A stretch of DNA of 64,000 nucleotides from Corynebacterium canis (lineage in GTDB: Bacteria > Actinomycetota > Actinomycetes > Mycobacteriales > Mycobacteriaceae), in NCBI RefSeq assembly GCF_030408595.1, contig NZ_CP047080.1:1385247-1449246 (forward strand). Reading direction: 5' to 3'. The notes beneath the pieces were generated by a model. That model saw only the letters and a program-made list of their open reading frames with translations, was not told where the DNA came from and made no database searches. Shown one piece after another: positions 26,751 through 34,895 of this stretch. A program made the position numbers and the translations under genes. Positions within the stretch are counted from its first letter, which is position 1. Each line of letters starts with the position of its first letter.

Positions 26751-27171
26751 GGTGCCCGCGCCTCCTCGCAGTGTAGAGCCAAAAACCTTCGCTACTACCA
26801 TTGAAAGAGCGCGGTACGAGGGGAGTCAAGCCCCTGGCAAAAGTGATATTTGATGGAGACCTCAGCGAAACACGTGCGAAATTTCGGGTGCCTCCAAGCG
26901 ATCGATGCGACCCACTTGGGGTCTGTTTGCGAGATGTGTTTGGGTGAACTAGAGCACCGCCCGCGTTGTGGCGTGCCGCCTTCTTTGTCGGGTGCGTTGC
27001 GGTGTGCCGCCATATCTTACGAAGCCTTTGGTCGCGGATCGCATCGTCGCCGGTCGCCCCGGCATCAGCCGAGCCGCCGTTAGCTGTTTGGTCGGGGTGC
27101 TTGGCGATTACCTGTGTGCCTATTTGCGCTGCTGTGTTTCTTCGGTTGAATCCATCAACCTCACCCGCGAA

Positions 27172-27501
27172 ATCTGCCTGGTTTCCTGCCGTGTCAGATG
27201 TGCCTGAGGCAGATGTAACACGGCCGTTTCGCGTTCCTGCGGAAACGCCATCGTGCGACGACCGGCGTGTCGAATCTGCCTGAGGCAGATATAGCGAGGC
27301 GGTTGCGCGGAAAATTCCGGCCTCCACCTCGCCACATCACCTAGTGTGGTGGTGCGGATCTGCCTAGTTTTCCTCCCGCGTCAGATCTGCCTGAGGCAGA
27401 TTCGTCGCGGTCGCGTTTCCCCAGGAAAACTCGGCCCAAAAATCAGGCAGATCCGGCGGAGCGAGGCAGATCGTACATTGCCGAAGAGCGGCCAGGCAGA
27501 T
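27172..27501. repeat. ATCTGCCT/AGGCAGAT repeat unit 1 (A+B)
   Basis: Ten copies of the 8-base motif, including two perfect 17-base palindromes ATCTGCCTGAGGCAGAT at 27274-27290 and 27385-27401. The A part contains CGTTTCGCGTTCCTGCGG; the B part contains CGTTTCCCCAGGAAAACTCG and three closing AGGCAGAT copies (27445, 27464, 27494). The linker includes GGAAAATTCCGGCCT and CCACATCACCT, also found in unit 2. Confidence 0.8.
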
Positions 27502-27633
27502 TGTACGTGGCTGTGTGGTGCGAGTTTCGGTGGTTCGCAATCGATGTCGTTCCAACGTGTTCGAGGCGGCCGTGACTTCTCGCGCGCAACAGTACGTTGC
27601 CCCCAGCGACCTTTTATTGGAGCGGTGATGCGG

Positions 27634-27966
27634 ATCTGCCTGATTTTCCTGCCGTGGCAGATCTGCCTGAGGCAGATGTAACACGGCCGTTTCGCGTTCC
27701 TGCGGAAACGCCACCGAGCGCCGACCTCCGTGTTGAATCTGCCTGGGCGTGAAAAATCATCGGCCCTGAGCACGGAAAATTCCGGCCTTCAACTAGCCAC
27801 ATCACCTGGCGTGGTGTGGAGGATCTGCCTGCCTTTCCACCCGCGCCAGATGTGCCTGAGGCAGATTCATCGCGGGCGCATTTCCCCAGGAAAACTCGGC
27901 CCAAAAATCAGGCAGATCCCGCGGAGCCAGGCAGATCGTGCATTGCCGAAGAGCGGCCAGGCAGAT
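27634..27966. repeat. ATCTGCCT/AGGCAGAT repeat unit 2 (A+B)
   Basis: Second diverged copy of unit 1, in the same order and orientation, with nine motif copies (27634, 27661, 27670, 27737, 27823, 27859, 27910, 27929, 27959). The palindrome ATCTGCCTGAGGCAGAT is at 27661-27677. Many substitutions between units fall outside the 8-mers, while most 8-mers are exact. This suggests that the motif itself is maintained or is the active part. Confidence 0.8.
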
Positions 27967-28204
27967 TGTTCGTGGCCGGGGAAAGGGGGTGCTTCAGCTA
28001 CGGGCAGTTACGGGGTGCTGCGGGCAGACGGAAGTGGCGCGGCTGGCGCGGCGTGAGAATGGGCCGGGGTGTGCCGGGTTTCGGGCTCACCGAACAGTAT
28101 TGAGCTTCACCGTGCCGGTTACAGGGGTGTGGGGCGCGCACCAACGAGACAGGTCGGCGAGCAAGCCCAGGTAGTTGGGGTGCAGCGAGTGATCGCCGTG
28201 AGGA

Positions 28205-28284
28205 TTCGGCCGTTAAGGTTCGGCGTCAGGATTTGGTGTTTGGTTTCGGCCGTTCAGGGTTCGGCGTCAGGATTTGGCGTTTGG
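28205..28284. repeat. Two-copy tandem repeat of about 40 bp
   Basis: The unit begins TTCGGCCGTT and includes GGTTCGGCGTCAGGATTTGG, in copies at about 28205-28243 and 28244-28284. The second copy supplies the last codons (TQTPNAKS) of the minus-strand nuclease-like gene, so the repeat has altered or created its C-terminus. Confidence 0.65.
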
Positions 28285-29247
28285 TGTTTGTGTGGTGTTG
28301 GTTTCGGCGCGGTGGATGGCGCGGCGCAGGGTGGTGATGAGTTCGCGGGGTTTTTGCAGTAGCCCGTGGGTGATACGTAGTGGTTCCCAGCCGAGTTCGC
28401 GTAGCCGGATCAACACTTTGGCGTCGTAGTCGCGTTGGCTGCGTTGGAGGTGGTGGGCACCGTCGTAGAACAAACCAACGCGGATATCGGGCCAGCCGGA
28501 ATCAAGCACGGTCAGCAGGGGTGTGCCGTCGTCTGCCAGCGCACCGGAGTTATAGATCGGGATTTGCACCTCCAGGTGTTGGCGAAGCTGCTCGGCAATC
28601 AACCGCAGCACGGTCTCCGGGGGCGACTGGGCACCAGAGCGGGACAGGTTCAACAGTTTTTTCAACTGGCGGGCGCTGAAAATATTCCGCGCGATGTCAC
28701 GCACCAGCTGAAAGTTTAGTGTGGTGCATGCGCGCAGCGCGTCGATGAGCTGGATGGCGCGGACTTCCCAGTTAGCAAGGTTGGGTACTTGGTAGACCCA
28801 CCAGGAGTGGCGGTCGCGCTGCAGATCAATCAAGCAATCCACCAACGCGTATTCGGGGGCGACGACCTGCATGCCGGGTAGTTCCTGGTCCGGTGTCCAT
28901 ACCCTGGTGCCTGGCCGCAGTCTGCGGCGGGTGGCGTCGAACACGCTGTGGCTGCGTTGGAAATTACTGGCCACATGTAGGGTGATGTGGGCGTCATCCA
29001 CCCAGTACTTCAGCCCGGCGTAGGCTGCGGCGGCCCAGCCGCCGATAATGACATTCGGGGTTTGGGTGAAATGCGCCCGGGCCCGCAGCATGATCGGGGC
29101 GGCAAACCCGAGGCGTTGCGGGTGATACCGCGAACCCCACTCCACCTCCCGGGAAGCACGACAATACCCACGCGGCATGGCAAGCCGGCGGGTGATGTTG
29201 ATGAAAGAGGTATCGAGCAGTTTGGTGCGACGCTGAAACAAACACAT
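28267..29247 (-). CDS. DUF559-like (PD-(D/E)XK-type) endonuclease-domain protein
   Basis: A 326-residue protein from ATG 29247; the open frame continues to a TTG at 29277. The C-terminal domain has the actinobacterial DUF559/Vsr-like layout: SPPETVLRLIAEQL helix, VLDSGWPDIRVGLFYDGAHHLQ strand pair, and IRLRELGWEPLRITHGLL. Active relatives usually have an acidic residue as VExDG; here the position reads LFYDG, so catalysis is doubtful. The N-terminal region (MPRGYCRASREVEWG) resembles abortive-infection-antitoxin-like proteins common in actinobacteria. Role unknown; defence or mobile-element relic are possible. It stands alone next to the repeat desert. Confidence 0.65.
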   Translation of the reverse strand: MCLFQRRTKLLDTSFINITRRLAMPRGYCRASREVEWGSRYHPQRLGFAAPIMLRARAHFTQTPNVIIGGWAAAAYAGLKYWVDDAHITLHVASNFQRSHSVFDATRRRLRPGTRVWTPDQELPGMQVVAPEYALVDCLIDLQRDRHSWWVYQVPNLANWEVRAIQLIDALRACTTLNFQLVRDIARNIFSARQLKKLLNLSRSGAQSPPETVLRLIAEQLRQHLEVQIPIYNSGALADDGTPLLTVLDSGWPDIRVGLFYDGAHHLQRSQRDYDAKVLIRLRELGWEPLRITHGLLQKPRELITTLRRAIHRAETNTTQTPNAKS

Positions 29248-29309
29248 AGCACCAGTGATAACCCCAAAACAGCACAAAACCTAGGGATTTCCCAGACACA
29301 CCCCACCAA

Positions 29310-29338
29310 CCTGTGGATAACTTGAAACTATCCACAGG
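29310..29338. other. Inverted repeat with two DnaA-box-like arms
   Basis: CCTGTGGATA and TATCCACAGG form a perfect 10-base inverted repeat around nine bases. The left arm continues to TGTGGATAA, the complement of the DnaA-box consensus TTATCCACA; the right arm gives TATCCACA. No T-run follows on either strand, so a terminator is unlikely. It could titrate DnaA or be an operator. Confidence 0.45.
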
Positions 29339-29459
29339 CATGTAGGGTGCCAACGGCAACAAGGTGGCGCGCAGCAAGACAAACGGGTATAATGCCGATC
29401 GCCGCAGCGGGGGCGGTGTACTTCTTCGCTCGAACAGGGCTCGTGAATAGACCCCGTTG

Positions 29460-30794
29460 TTAAGAAGGCTGAACGATGATGGTCATTGCGGCGTTAAACT
29501 GGCGTTTTGCAGTGAGGATGTCAATGATCCAGCCAATGGCAAATAGCCCACCGGTAAGGAAGTACACCACGCCTTTACCCGCGCTACCCATATAAAAATG
29601 ATGAAGGCCCAACCAGCCGCCCACGATGGCCAACGCCAAATATGTTGAGAAATCCTTAGTAGGAACCCGTACGGCGTAGGCGGGCCGTTGCTGCGGCGCA
29701 TACGCAAAGGGCACCGCCGGTTGCATGTGCGGCATGTGGGACATCGAGGGTACCTGTGGGAATTGTGCCGCCGGCAGCACCTGAGGCATTTGTGGCGCCT
29801 GAGGGCCAAAGTTTGCCGCCGGGGCGGGTGGATTTCCAGCCGGATGAACCACAGACTTGTAGTACTCCGCCAGCAGCGCATCGCCGAGCGGATCATCGCT
29901 GCTCGCGGGTGCGACCTTGCGTTTCTTATCGTCGCCTGAGGGTTGCCAGGCAGCGGGCACTTCGTAGTTTTGCGGGTTTGCCTCAAATTCGACGAGCACC
30001 GGCAAGGGGGAAATCTCGGGATTTAATAATTCGTCACCCATTTCCGTGGCTTTTTGGGCTAACAGAATCAGTTCGGCGGCGAGGGAAGAGCCTTTGATTT
30101 GGGCTATGCACGACGTCGATAAGCCCAACGTTTCGAAGTACTCAACGGCGGGCAGTAGTTTTTCGCTGGAAATCTTGCTTAATTCGCCAACGCGTTCGCC
30201 GTCGAGGCGGACCTCAACGCGCGGTAAATCCCCATTCTTGCCCACCAACACGCGGTGCAACGTCACAATCAGTAAGCCCGTACCCTGCGGCGGCACGAAA
30301 TCCTGCAGCACATCGAAATGATCCGCCTCCTTGGTCACCTGGATGCGGCCACCCTGCGGAATAAAGGCATATCCCTCCAATGGCGGATCGTTTAGCGGCA
30401 CCCACTGGCCGGGTTTCCGCACATCCACGGAACCGAACAACTTGGTGTTCTCGTCGCGCAGGCTGCCCCGGAACCACAGCCGCGCGTGCGCCGTGGCAAC
30501 ATGCCCGGAAGCCGCGATACGGCACAATTCCGGCCAATACTTGGTGGCATCATCGTCGGGAAGGTGGCCGATCGTTTTCCCATTCCAGCGCACGGAAATC
30601 GCGCAGCCTGACTGTGAATAGGGATTGTCTGGCTCGGGCACGAGGCTTACGGGAAAGCGAAGCGCGCCGTCGTCAGCCACGGTAGCCACCTTCTGCAGCT
30701 TTCGAAGAGTGGAGCGGTAAAAGTGGGCGCCAACGAACTTCTGGTCGCACCACGTGGACCCGGTGGAAACATCGATGCTCTGGGGAATGCTCAT
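29460..30794 (-). CDS. HIRAN-like / TM2 domain fusion protein
   Basis: A 444-residue protein with an unusual layout. Residues about 17-90 look like a HIRAN module (VGAHFYRSTLRKL ... LVPEPDNPYSQSGCAISV ... IGHLPDDDATKY). A second related module may occupy about 170-250 (VTLHRVLVGKNGDLPRVEV ... GELSKISSEK). A Pro/Met/Gln-rich linker (about 320-380) leads to a C-terminal TM2 domain with two helices (YLALAIVGGWLGLHHFYMG; VVYFLTGGLFAIGWIIDIL). HIRAN modules bind DNA ends or ssDNA in helicases. Membrane tethering of such a module is unexpected, and function is unknown. No neighbour suggests a pathway. Confidence 0.65.
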   Translation of the reverse strand: MSIPQSIDVSTGSTWCDQKFVGAHFYRSTLRKLQKVATVADDGALRFPVSLVPEPDNPYSQSGCAISVRWNGKTIGHLPDDDATKYWPELCRIAASGHVATAHARLWFRGSLRDENTKLFGSVDVRKPGQWVPLNDPPLEGYAFIPQGGRIQVTKEADHFDVLQDFVPPQGTGLLIVTLHRVLVGKNGDLPRVEVRLDGERVGELSKISSEKLLPAVEYFETLGLSTSCIAQIKGSSLAAELILLAQKATEMGDELLNPEISPLPVLVEFEANPQNYEVPAAWQPSGDDKKRKVAPASSDDPLGDALLAEYYKSVVHPAGNPPAPAANFGPQAPQMPQVLPAAQFPQVPSMSHMPHMQPAVPFAYAPQQRPAYAVRVPTKDFSTYLALAIVGGWLGLHHFYMGSAGKGVVYFLTGGLFAIGWIIDILTAKRQFNAAMTIIVQPS

Positions 30795-31053
30795 TGGGTT
30801 TTGCTCAATCTTTCACCCGACAGGTTGGAACTAGGCGTGCAACGCTGCAAAACGCCGGCCCTCCGGGCTGCGGGGTAGCGAATTTTATGCCCTTGGCCTG
30901 GGGTTTGCCAGCGACCGCACTGCGATCATTGTACTCAGGGTTGCCTTGCCCGATAAATCCTGGAGCCCGTATGCAGGGGAGTGCGGACGCGGCGATGGGC
31001 GGCTCAAACGTGGCGTTGTGCCTGCGGCTTTGACGCAACCAGCGCCGAAACCG
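30795..31053. other. Intergenic region, no gene seen
   Basis: Between the start of the minus-strand TM2-fusion gene and the tRNA terminator. It must contain the promoter of the fusion gene, but no convincing -10/-35 or operator was found. Short frames on both strands have no recognisable product. Confidence 0.4.
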
Positions 31054-31097
31054 AAAAAACCCCTCTCAGCCTGGGAAAATCCCGGCTAACAGGGGTT
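31054..31097 (-). terminator. Rho-independent terminator of tRNA gene
   Basis: Read on the minus strand, AACCCCT pairs with AGGGGTT. The inner stem continues (TTAGCC/GGCTGA, GGGA/TCCC, TTTT loop) and is followed by T6. It is placed 9 bases after the tRNA 3' end. Confidence 0.88.
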
Positions 31098-31106
31098 TGG
31101 GTGCTG

Positions 31107-31180
31107 TGCCCCAGGTGAGACTCGAACTCACACTGGACGGGTTTTGAATCCGTTGCCTCTGCCAATTGGGCTACTGGGGC
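31107..31180 (-). tRNA. tRNA with CAA anticodon (Leu), short variable loop
   Basis: A 74-base cloverleaf: acceptor GCCCCAG/CTGGGGC (7 bp perfect), D-arm GCC...GGC, anticodon stem ACGGA/CCCGT with one A-C mismatch closing the loop, loop TTCAAAA (anticodon CAA), five-base variable region CCAGT, T-arm GTGAG TTCGAGT CTCAC, discriminator A. No CCA is encoded. CAA decodes UUG (Leu), yet bacterial tRNA-Leu normally is class II with a long variable arm, so the identity deserves checking. It is transcribed away from polA. Confidence 0.85.
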
Positions 31181-31274
31181 ATTCGCTGCGTGGATGATGT
31201 TAGCGCATTGTGCGGGCTTATGAGAAATCGGCTGCTGGGGGCTGTCACCCCACGCGTGGGGGACGGGCGTGGTT

Positions 31275-31280
31275 TACAAT
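31275..31280 (+). promoter_or_regulatory. -10 element of polA (leaderless transcript likely)
   Basis: TACAAT ends seven bases before GTG 31288, so the predicted transcript start coincides with the start codon. No Shine-Dalgarno precedes the GTG. Leaderless mRNAs are common in corynebacteria and mycobacteria. Confidence 0.5.
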
Positions 31281-31287
31281 CGGGCGG

Positions 31288-33951
31288 GTGACTGGAACTC
31301 GACCTCGCCTCATGCTTATTGATGGTCATTCGATGGCCTTCCGTGCGTTTTATGCGCTGCCCGCCGAGAATTTTTCAACCACCGGTGGCCAGCACACCAA
31401 CGCGGTGTACGGTTTTCTTTCGATGTTGACGTCCCTGCTGAAGGAGGAGCGCCCCACGCACATCGCCGTTGCGTTCGATGTTGGGCGCAATACCTTCCGT
31501 ACGGAAATGTTTCCCGAGTATAAGGCGCAACGGGAGGCGGCGCCGGAGGAGTTCCGCGGCCAGGTCGAGCTGATCCAAGAGGTGCTGAACGCGCTGGGCA
31601 TTGTCACGATGCAACTGGACAATTTCGAGGCAGATGACATTATTGCCACGCTGGCCACGGCGGCGCAGCCGCTCAATTTTGAAACCCTCGTGGTCACCGG
31701 CGATCGGGATTCGTTCCAATTGGTCAATGATTCCACCACGGTGCTGTACCCGATGCGCGGGGTGAGCGTGTTGCATCGTTTTACCCCGGCGGCGGTCGAA
31801 GAAAAGTACGGTTTAACGCCGGAGCAATATCCGGATTTCGCGGCGCTGCGGGGGGACCCGTCGGATAATCTGCCGAATATTCCGGGCGTGGGGGAGAAGA
31901 CCGCCACGAAGTGGATTAAGGAATACGGTTCGCTGACAAACCTGTTGGAGCACGCGGCGGATATTAAAGGCCGCGCGGGCAATAATCTGCGTGAGCGCCT
32001 TGACCAGGTGCGTTTGAACCGCCGGTTGACGGAGATGGTCAAGGATTTGGAGTTGCCGTATCGGCCTAACGAGCTGGAGTTCCGCCCAGCCAACGCCGCG
32101 GAAATCGCAGAGCAGTTCGACCAGCTCCAGTTTGGAACGAATTTGCGGGAGCGGGTGCTGGGTGTCATTGATACCGGCGACTCCGAACCGGCCGAGACTG
32201 AAGAGCCCACCGAACTTGTTATCGAGTCCGAGCCGGTGCGCACCTGGTTGCCTAAGCGCCGCGGGCGTGGGCTTGCCATGGCGGTTACTGGTGATGCCAC
32301 GCCGGGCGAGGGCGATGCCTGGGTGGTGGCGTTGCTGGATCAGGATTACCGCAGCATTATCGTGGATTTGCGCGAGGTCACGCCCGAGGACGAGCAGGCG
32401 TTGGCCGAGTGGTTGGCTTCCGATAGTCCGAAGTATTTGCACGGCGCGAAGGCTGCGTACCACATGTTGCATGGGCGGGGTTTGCCGTTGCAGGGCGTCA
32501 CCCATGACACTGCGATTGCGGCTTACCTGCTGCGTCCAGGCCAGCGAACGTATGAGCTTATCGACGTCCTGCAGCGCCATCTGCAGCGGCAGCTTCCGGA
32601 GGCGCAATCCGGCCAGCTTTCGCTATTAGATGTGCCGGATAATTCCCGCGAACTTGTCGATCATGCGGCCGCAATCCTGGATCTTACGGTGGAGCTGACC
32701 AAACAATTGCAGGCCATTGATTCCTTTGAGTTGTATCAGGAACTTGAGGTGCCGTTGGCGGGCGTTTTGGCGCGCATGGAGGAAACCGGCATCGCCGTGA
32801 ATGTTGCGCGCCTTGAGGAGCAGCGTGAGGTTTACGTTGATAAGGTCGCCGAAGCCGAAGCCGCCGCGCGCGAACTGGTGAGCGATCCCTCGCTAAACCT
32901 TTCGAGCCCCAAGCAGCTGCAGGTGGTGCTGTTTGAAACCCTGGGTTTGCCGAAAACCAAGAAGATCAAGACCGGTTATTCCACGGCGGCGAAGGAAATT
33001 GAGGCGCTTGCGGTGAAGTCGCCGCACCCGTTCTTGGATCATTTATTGGCGCACCGCGAGTACCAGAAAATGAAGACTACGCTCGACGGGCTTATCAAGG
33101 CGGTGCAGCCCGATGGCCGGATTCGCACCACGTTCCAGCAGACGGTGACGTCCACGGGTCGCCTGAGTTCCACCGATCCGAACTTGCAGAATATCCCGGT
33201 GCGCACCCCGGCGGGCCGGAAAATTCGCTCCGCTTTCGTTTCGAACGGGGAGTCGGATTTGCTGATTACGGCGGACTATTCGCAGATTGAGATGCGCGTG
33301 ATGGCGCACCTGTCCGCAGACCCCGGGCTTATCGACGCCTACAGTAAGGGCGAGGACCTGCACAACTACGTCGGTTCCAAGGTGTTTAACGTGGGTATCA
33401 ACGAGGTCACCCCAGAATTGCGCCGCCGCGTTAAGGCCATGTCCTATGGCCTCGTGTATGGCCTTTCGGCGTTCGGTCTGTCGCAGCAATTGGGCATTCC
33501 GCCGGGGGAGGCAAAGGGAATCATGGAGACCTATTTCGAACGTTTTGGCGGGGTGAAGCGTTACCTGGATTCGGTGGTGGAGCAGGCCCGCCGCGACGGC
33601 TATACCTCCACGCTATTCGGCCGCCGCCGCTATTTGCCCGAGCTGAATTCCGATAACCGTGTGGCGCGCGAAAACGCCGAACGCGCCGCCTTGAACGCGC
33701 CCATTCAGGGCACGGCCGCGGACATTATCAAGGTTGCCATGGTGCGTATCGACGCCGCGTTGCGCTCCGGCAACCTCGAATCCACCATGCTGCTGCAGGT
33801 ACACGACGAATTGGTGATTAACGTTGTGCCCGGCGAGCTGGAGGTGGTCAAGGAGATCCTCGAACGGGAGATGGATCAAGCGATCAAGCTTTCGGTTCCT
33901 TTGGAGGTTTCCATTGGTGTCGGCCCCGATTGGGATGCGGCGGCCCATTAG
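31288..33951 (+). CDS. polA: DNA polymerase I
   Basis: Fills gaps and removes RNA primers in replication and repair. The 887 residues contain the N-terminal 5' nuclease (LMLIDGHSMAFRAFYA; FEADDIIATLA; VVTGDRDSFQL; GVGEKTATKWI). The central 3'-5' exonuclease-like domain lacks the DxE catalytic motif, as is usual in actinobacterial Pol I. The C-terminal polymerase has motif A (ITADYSQIEMRVMAHLS), O-helix (RRRVKAMSYGLVYG) and motif C (LLQVHDELVI). GTG 31288 is taken as start because the family begins a few residues before LMLIDGHS and a -10 sits just upstream; the frame itself is open from 31210. Confidence 0.96.
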   Translation: MTGTRPRLMLIDGHSMAFRAFYALPAENFSTTGGQHTNAVYGFLSMLTSLLKEERPTHIAVAFDVGRNTFRTEMFPEYKAQREAAPEEFRGQVELIQEVLNALGIVTMQLDNFEADDIIATLATAAQPLNFETLVVTGDRDSFQLVNDSTTVLYPMRGVSVLHRFTPAAVEEKYGLTPEQYPDFAALRGDPSDNLPNIPGVGEKTATKWIKEYGSLTNLLEHAADIKGRAGNNLRERLDQVRLNRRLTEMVKDLELPYRPNELEFRPANAAEIAEQFDQLQFGTNLRERVLGVIDTGDSEPAETEEPTELVIESEPVRTWLPKRRGRGLAMAVTGDATPGEGDAWVVALLDQDYRSIIVDLREVTPEDEQALAEWLASDSPKYLHGAKAAYHMLHGRGLPLQGVTHDTAIAAYLLRPGQRTYELIDVLQRHLQRQLPEAQSGQLSLLDVPDNSRELVDHAAAILDLTVELTKQLQAIDSFELYQELEVPLAGVLARMEETGIAVNVARLEEQREVYVDKVAEAEAAARELVSDPSLNLSSPKQLQVVLFETLGLPKTKKIKTGYSTAAKEIEALAVKSPHPFLDHLLAHREYQKMKTTLDGLIKAVQPDGRIRTTFQQTVTSTGRLSSTDPNLQNIPVRTPAGRKIRSAFVSNGESDLLITADYSQIEMRVMAHLSADPGLIDAYSKGEDLHNYVGSKVFNVGINEVTPELRRRVKAMSYGLVYGLSAFGLSQQLGIPPGEAKGIMETYFERFGGVKRYLDSVVEQARRDGYTSTLFGRRRYLPELNSDNRVARENAERAALNAPIQGTAADIIKVAMVRIDAALRSGNLESTMLLQVHDELVINVVPGELEVVKEILEREMDQAIKLSVPLEVSIGVGPDWDAAAH

Positions 33952-34187
33952 TTTGGAAAGGTTTTATTTTCCGGCCGAGTCGTTTCCTATTAGTAATTTA
34001 TTTGTGGCCTAAATTTTAATAGGGGTAGAGTGCGTGAATGGAAATATGGTAACGTATACATAATCCACCCGATACTCCTATTGAAAAAACTATTACTCCT
34101 CAAGTGATTTAACCCGGGTTCCTTGGGCGAAGTTTTATACGTCGTTGCATAACACGTTGGATAAGACAAGAAGGAGTTGAGTTACTC

Positions 34188-34895
34188 ATGGCCACGCAGC
34201 GTTTAGCCTTTACAAAAGTAGCCGTTGCAACGTGCGTACTTTCTTGTATGCTCGCTGCTTGCGACAATCCATTTGCGGGGCAAAATACCCAAACGTCCAC
34301 GGCCGGAACCTCCGCCGAGGGTTCGGCGGCCACGAGCGGGGTTTCCAGCACCGGTGATAGCACTTCGGCCATCGCCGGAACTGATCAAGCGACGAGCGCA
34401 ACCTCGTCCGGTTCGGAATCTTCCAGCCAGGCGGCCACATCGTCTGACGGCCAGAAGTGCCAGAATCTGACTGGCCAACAGGCCCTGGAAAAGCACCTCG
34501 CCCAGGTGCCTCGGCCGTTCCCTGATGATTATGATCCCGCCGAAAACCATTGGAGCTTGAATAGCCCCACAGATACCTACGATCCGTGTGCGGAGCTTTC
34601 CTGGATCCTGCTGAAGATTGATCGCGGCACGGCCTCCTCGCCGCATCAGGTGATGTTGTTCCACAATGGCGTGTATGTGACGCGCGCGACTGATCAGCCG
34701 TTCGCTTTTGAGCCTTATCGGATTTGGCTTGGGGATGACGATGATGTGTTTATCGAATTCCGGTACGCGCTGGAAGGCCAATCCACCGCAGATGCCTCCG
34801 GCAGCGTAACCGCTCGGTACAGCTGGAATGAGGACTACCAAAACCTCGATCGCTTCGGCGATGTTCCGCCTGGTGCCGGTTGGGTGGAGTACTGA
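34188..34895 (+). CDS. LppP/LprE family lipoprotein
   Basis: A 235-residue putative lipoprotein: signal peptide and lipobox LAAC with lipidated Cys at residue 25, then a Ser/Thr/Ala-rich linker (about residues 35-90), then a compact domain with 'DPCAELSWILLKID', 'SPHQVMLFHNGVYV' and terminal 'PPGAGWVEY', which are hallmarks of the mycobacterial LppP/LprE family. Function is unknown; relatives are cell-envelope proteins. GAAGGAG precedes ATG 34188. The upstream 236 bases are A+T-rich and hold its promoter. It ends exactly where the convergent methyltransferase gene ends, without overlap. Confidence 0.75.
   Translation: MATQRLAFTKVAVATCVLSCMLAACDNPFAGQNTQTSTAGTSAEGSAATSGVSSTGDSTSAIAGTDQATSATSSGSESSSQAATSSDGQKCQNLTGQQALEKHLAQVPRPFPDDYDPAENHWSLNSPTDTYDPCAELSWILLKIDRGTASSPHQVMLFHNGVYVTRATDQPFAFEPYRIWLGDDDDVFIEFRYALEGQSTADASGSVTARYSWNEDYQNLDRFGDVPPGAGWVEY

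Larger units (their letters stand above)
26802..28266. other. 1.46-kb gene desert with repeat array
   Basis: No open frame here has a believable start, composition or family. Nearly all open frames on both strands run through the repeat units and encode low-complexity peptides (ICLRQI, QADSTRR). 26802-27171 is unique sequence with nothing recognised. 27172-27966 holds 19 copies of AGGCAGAT/ATCTGCCT. 28205-28284 is a two-copy tandem repeat reaching into the next gene. Confidence 0.6.

Noticed and set aside
26731..27327. 198-codon minus-strand frame
   Set aside because: It overlaps the repeat array and the small membrane-protein gene. Composition is Arg/Thr/Ser/Ala-rich with no recognisable domain.
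27346..27904. Several 80-130 codon frames on both strands within the repeat array
   Set aside because: They run through the repeats, encode the repeated peptide ICLRQ-like strings, and lack ribosome sites.
27172..27966. CRISPR array
   Set aside because: The 8-base word occurs in both orientations at irregular distances. There are no equal-length spacers and no cas genes nearby.
29310..29338. Replication origin
   Set aside because: Only two DnaA-box-like sites; no dnaA, dnaN, A+T-rich unwinding region or further boxes nearby.
31629..31636. Single AGGCAGAT inside polA
   Set aside because: An isolated match within a conserved coding stretch (FEADD); expected by chance and not part of the repeat family.
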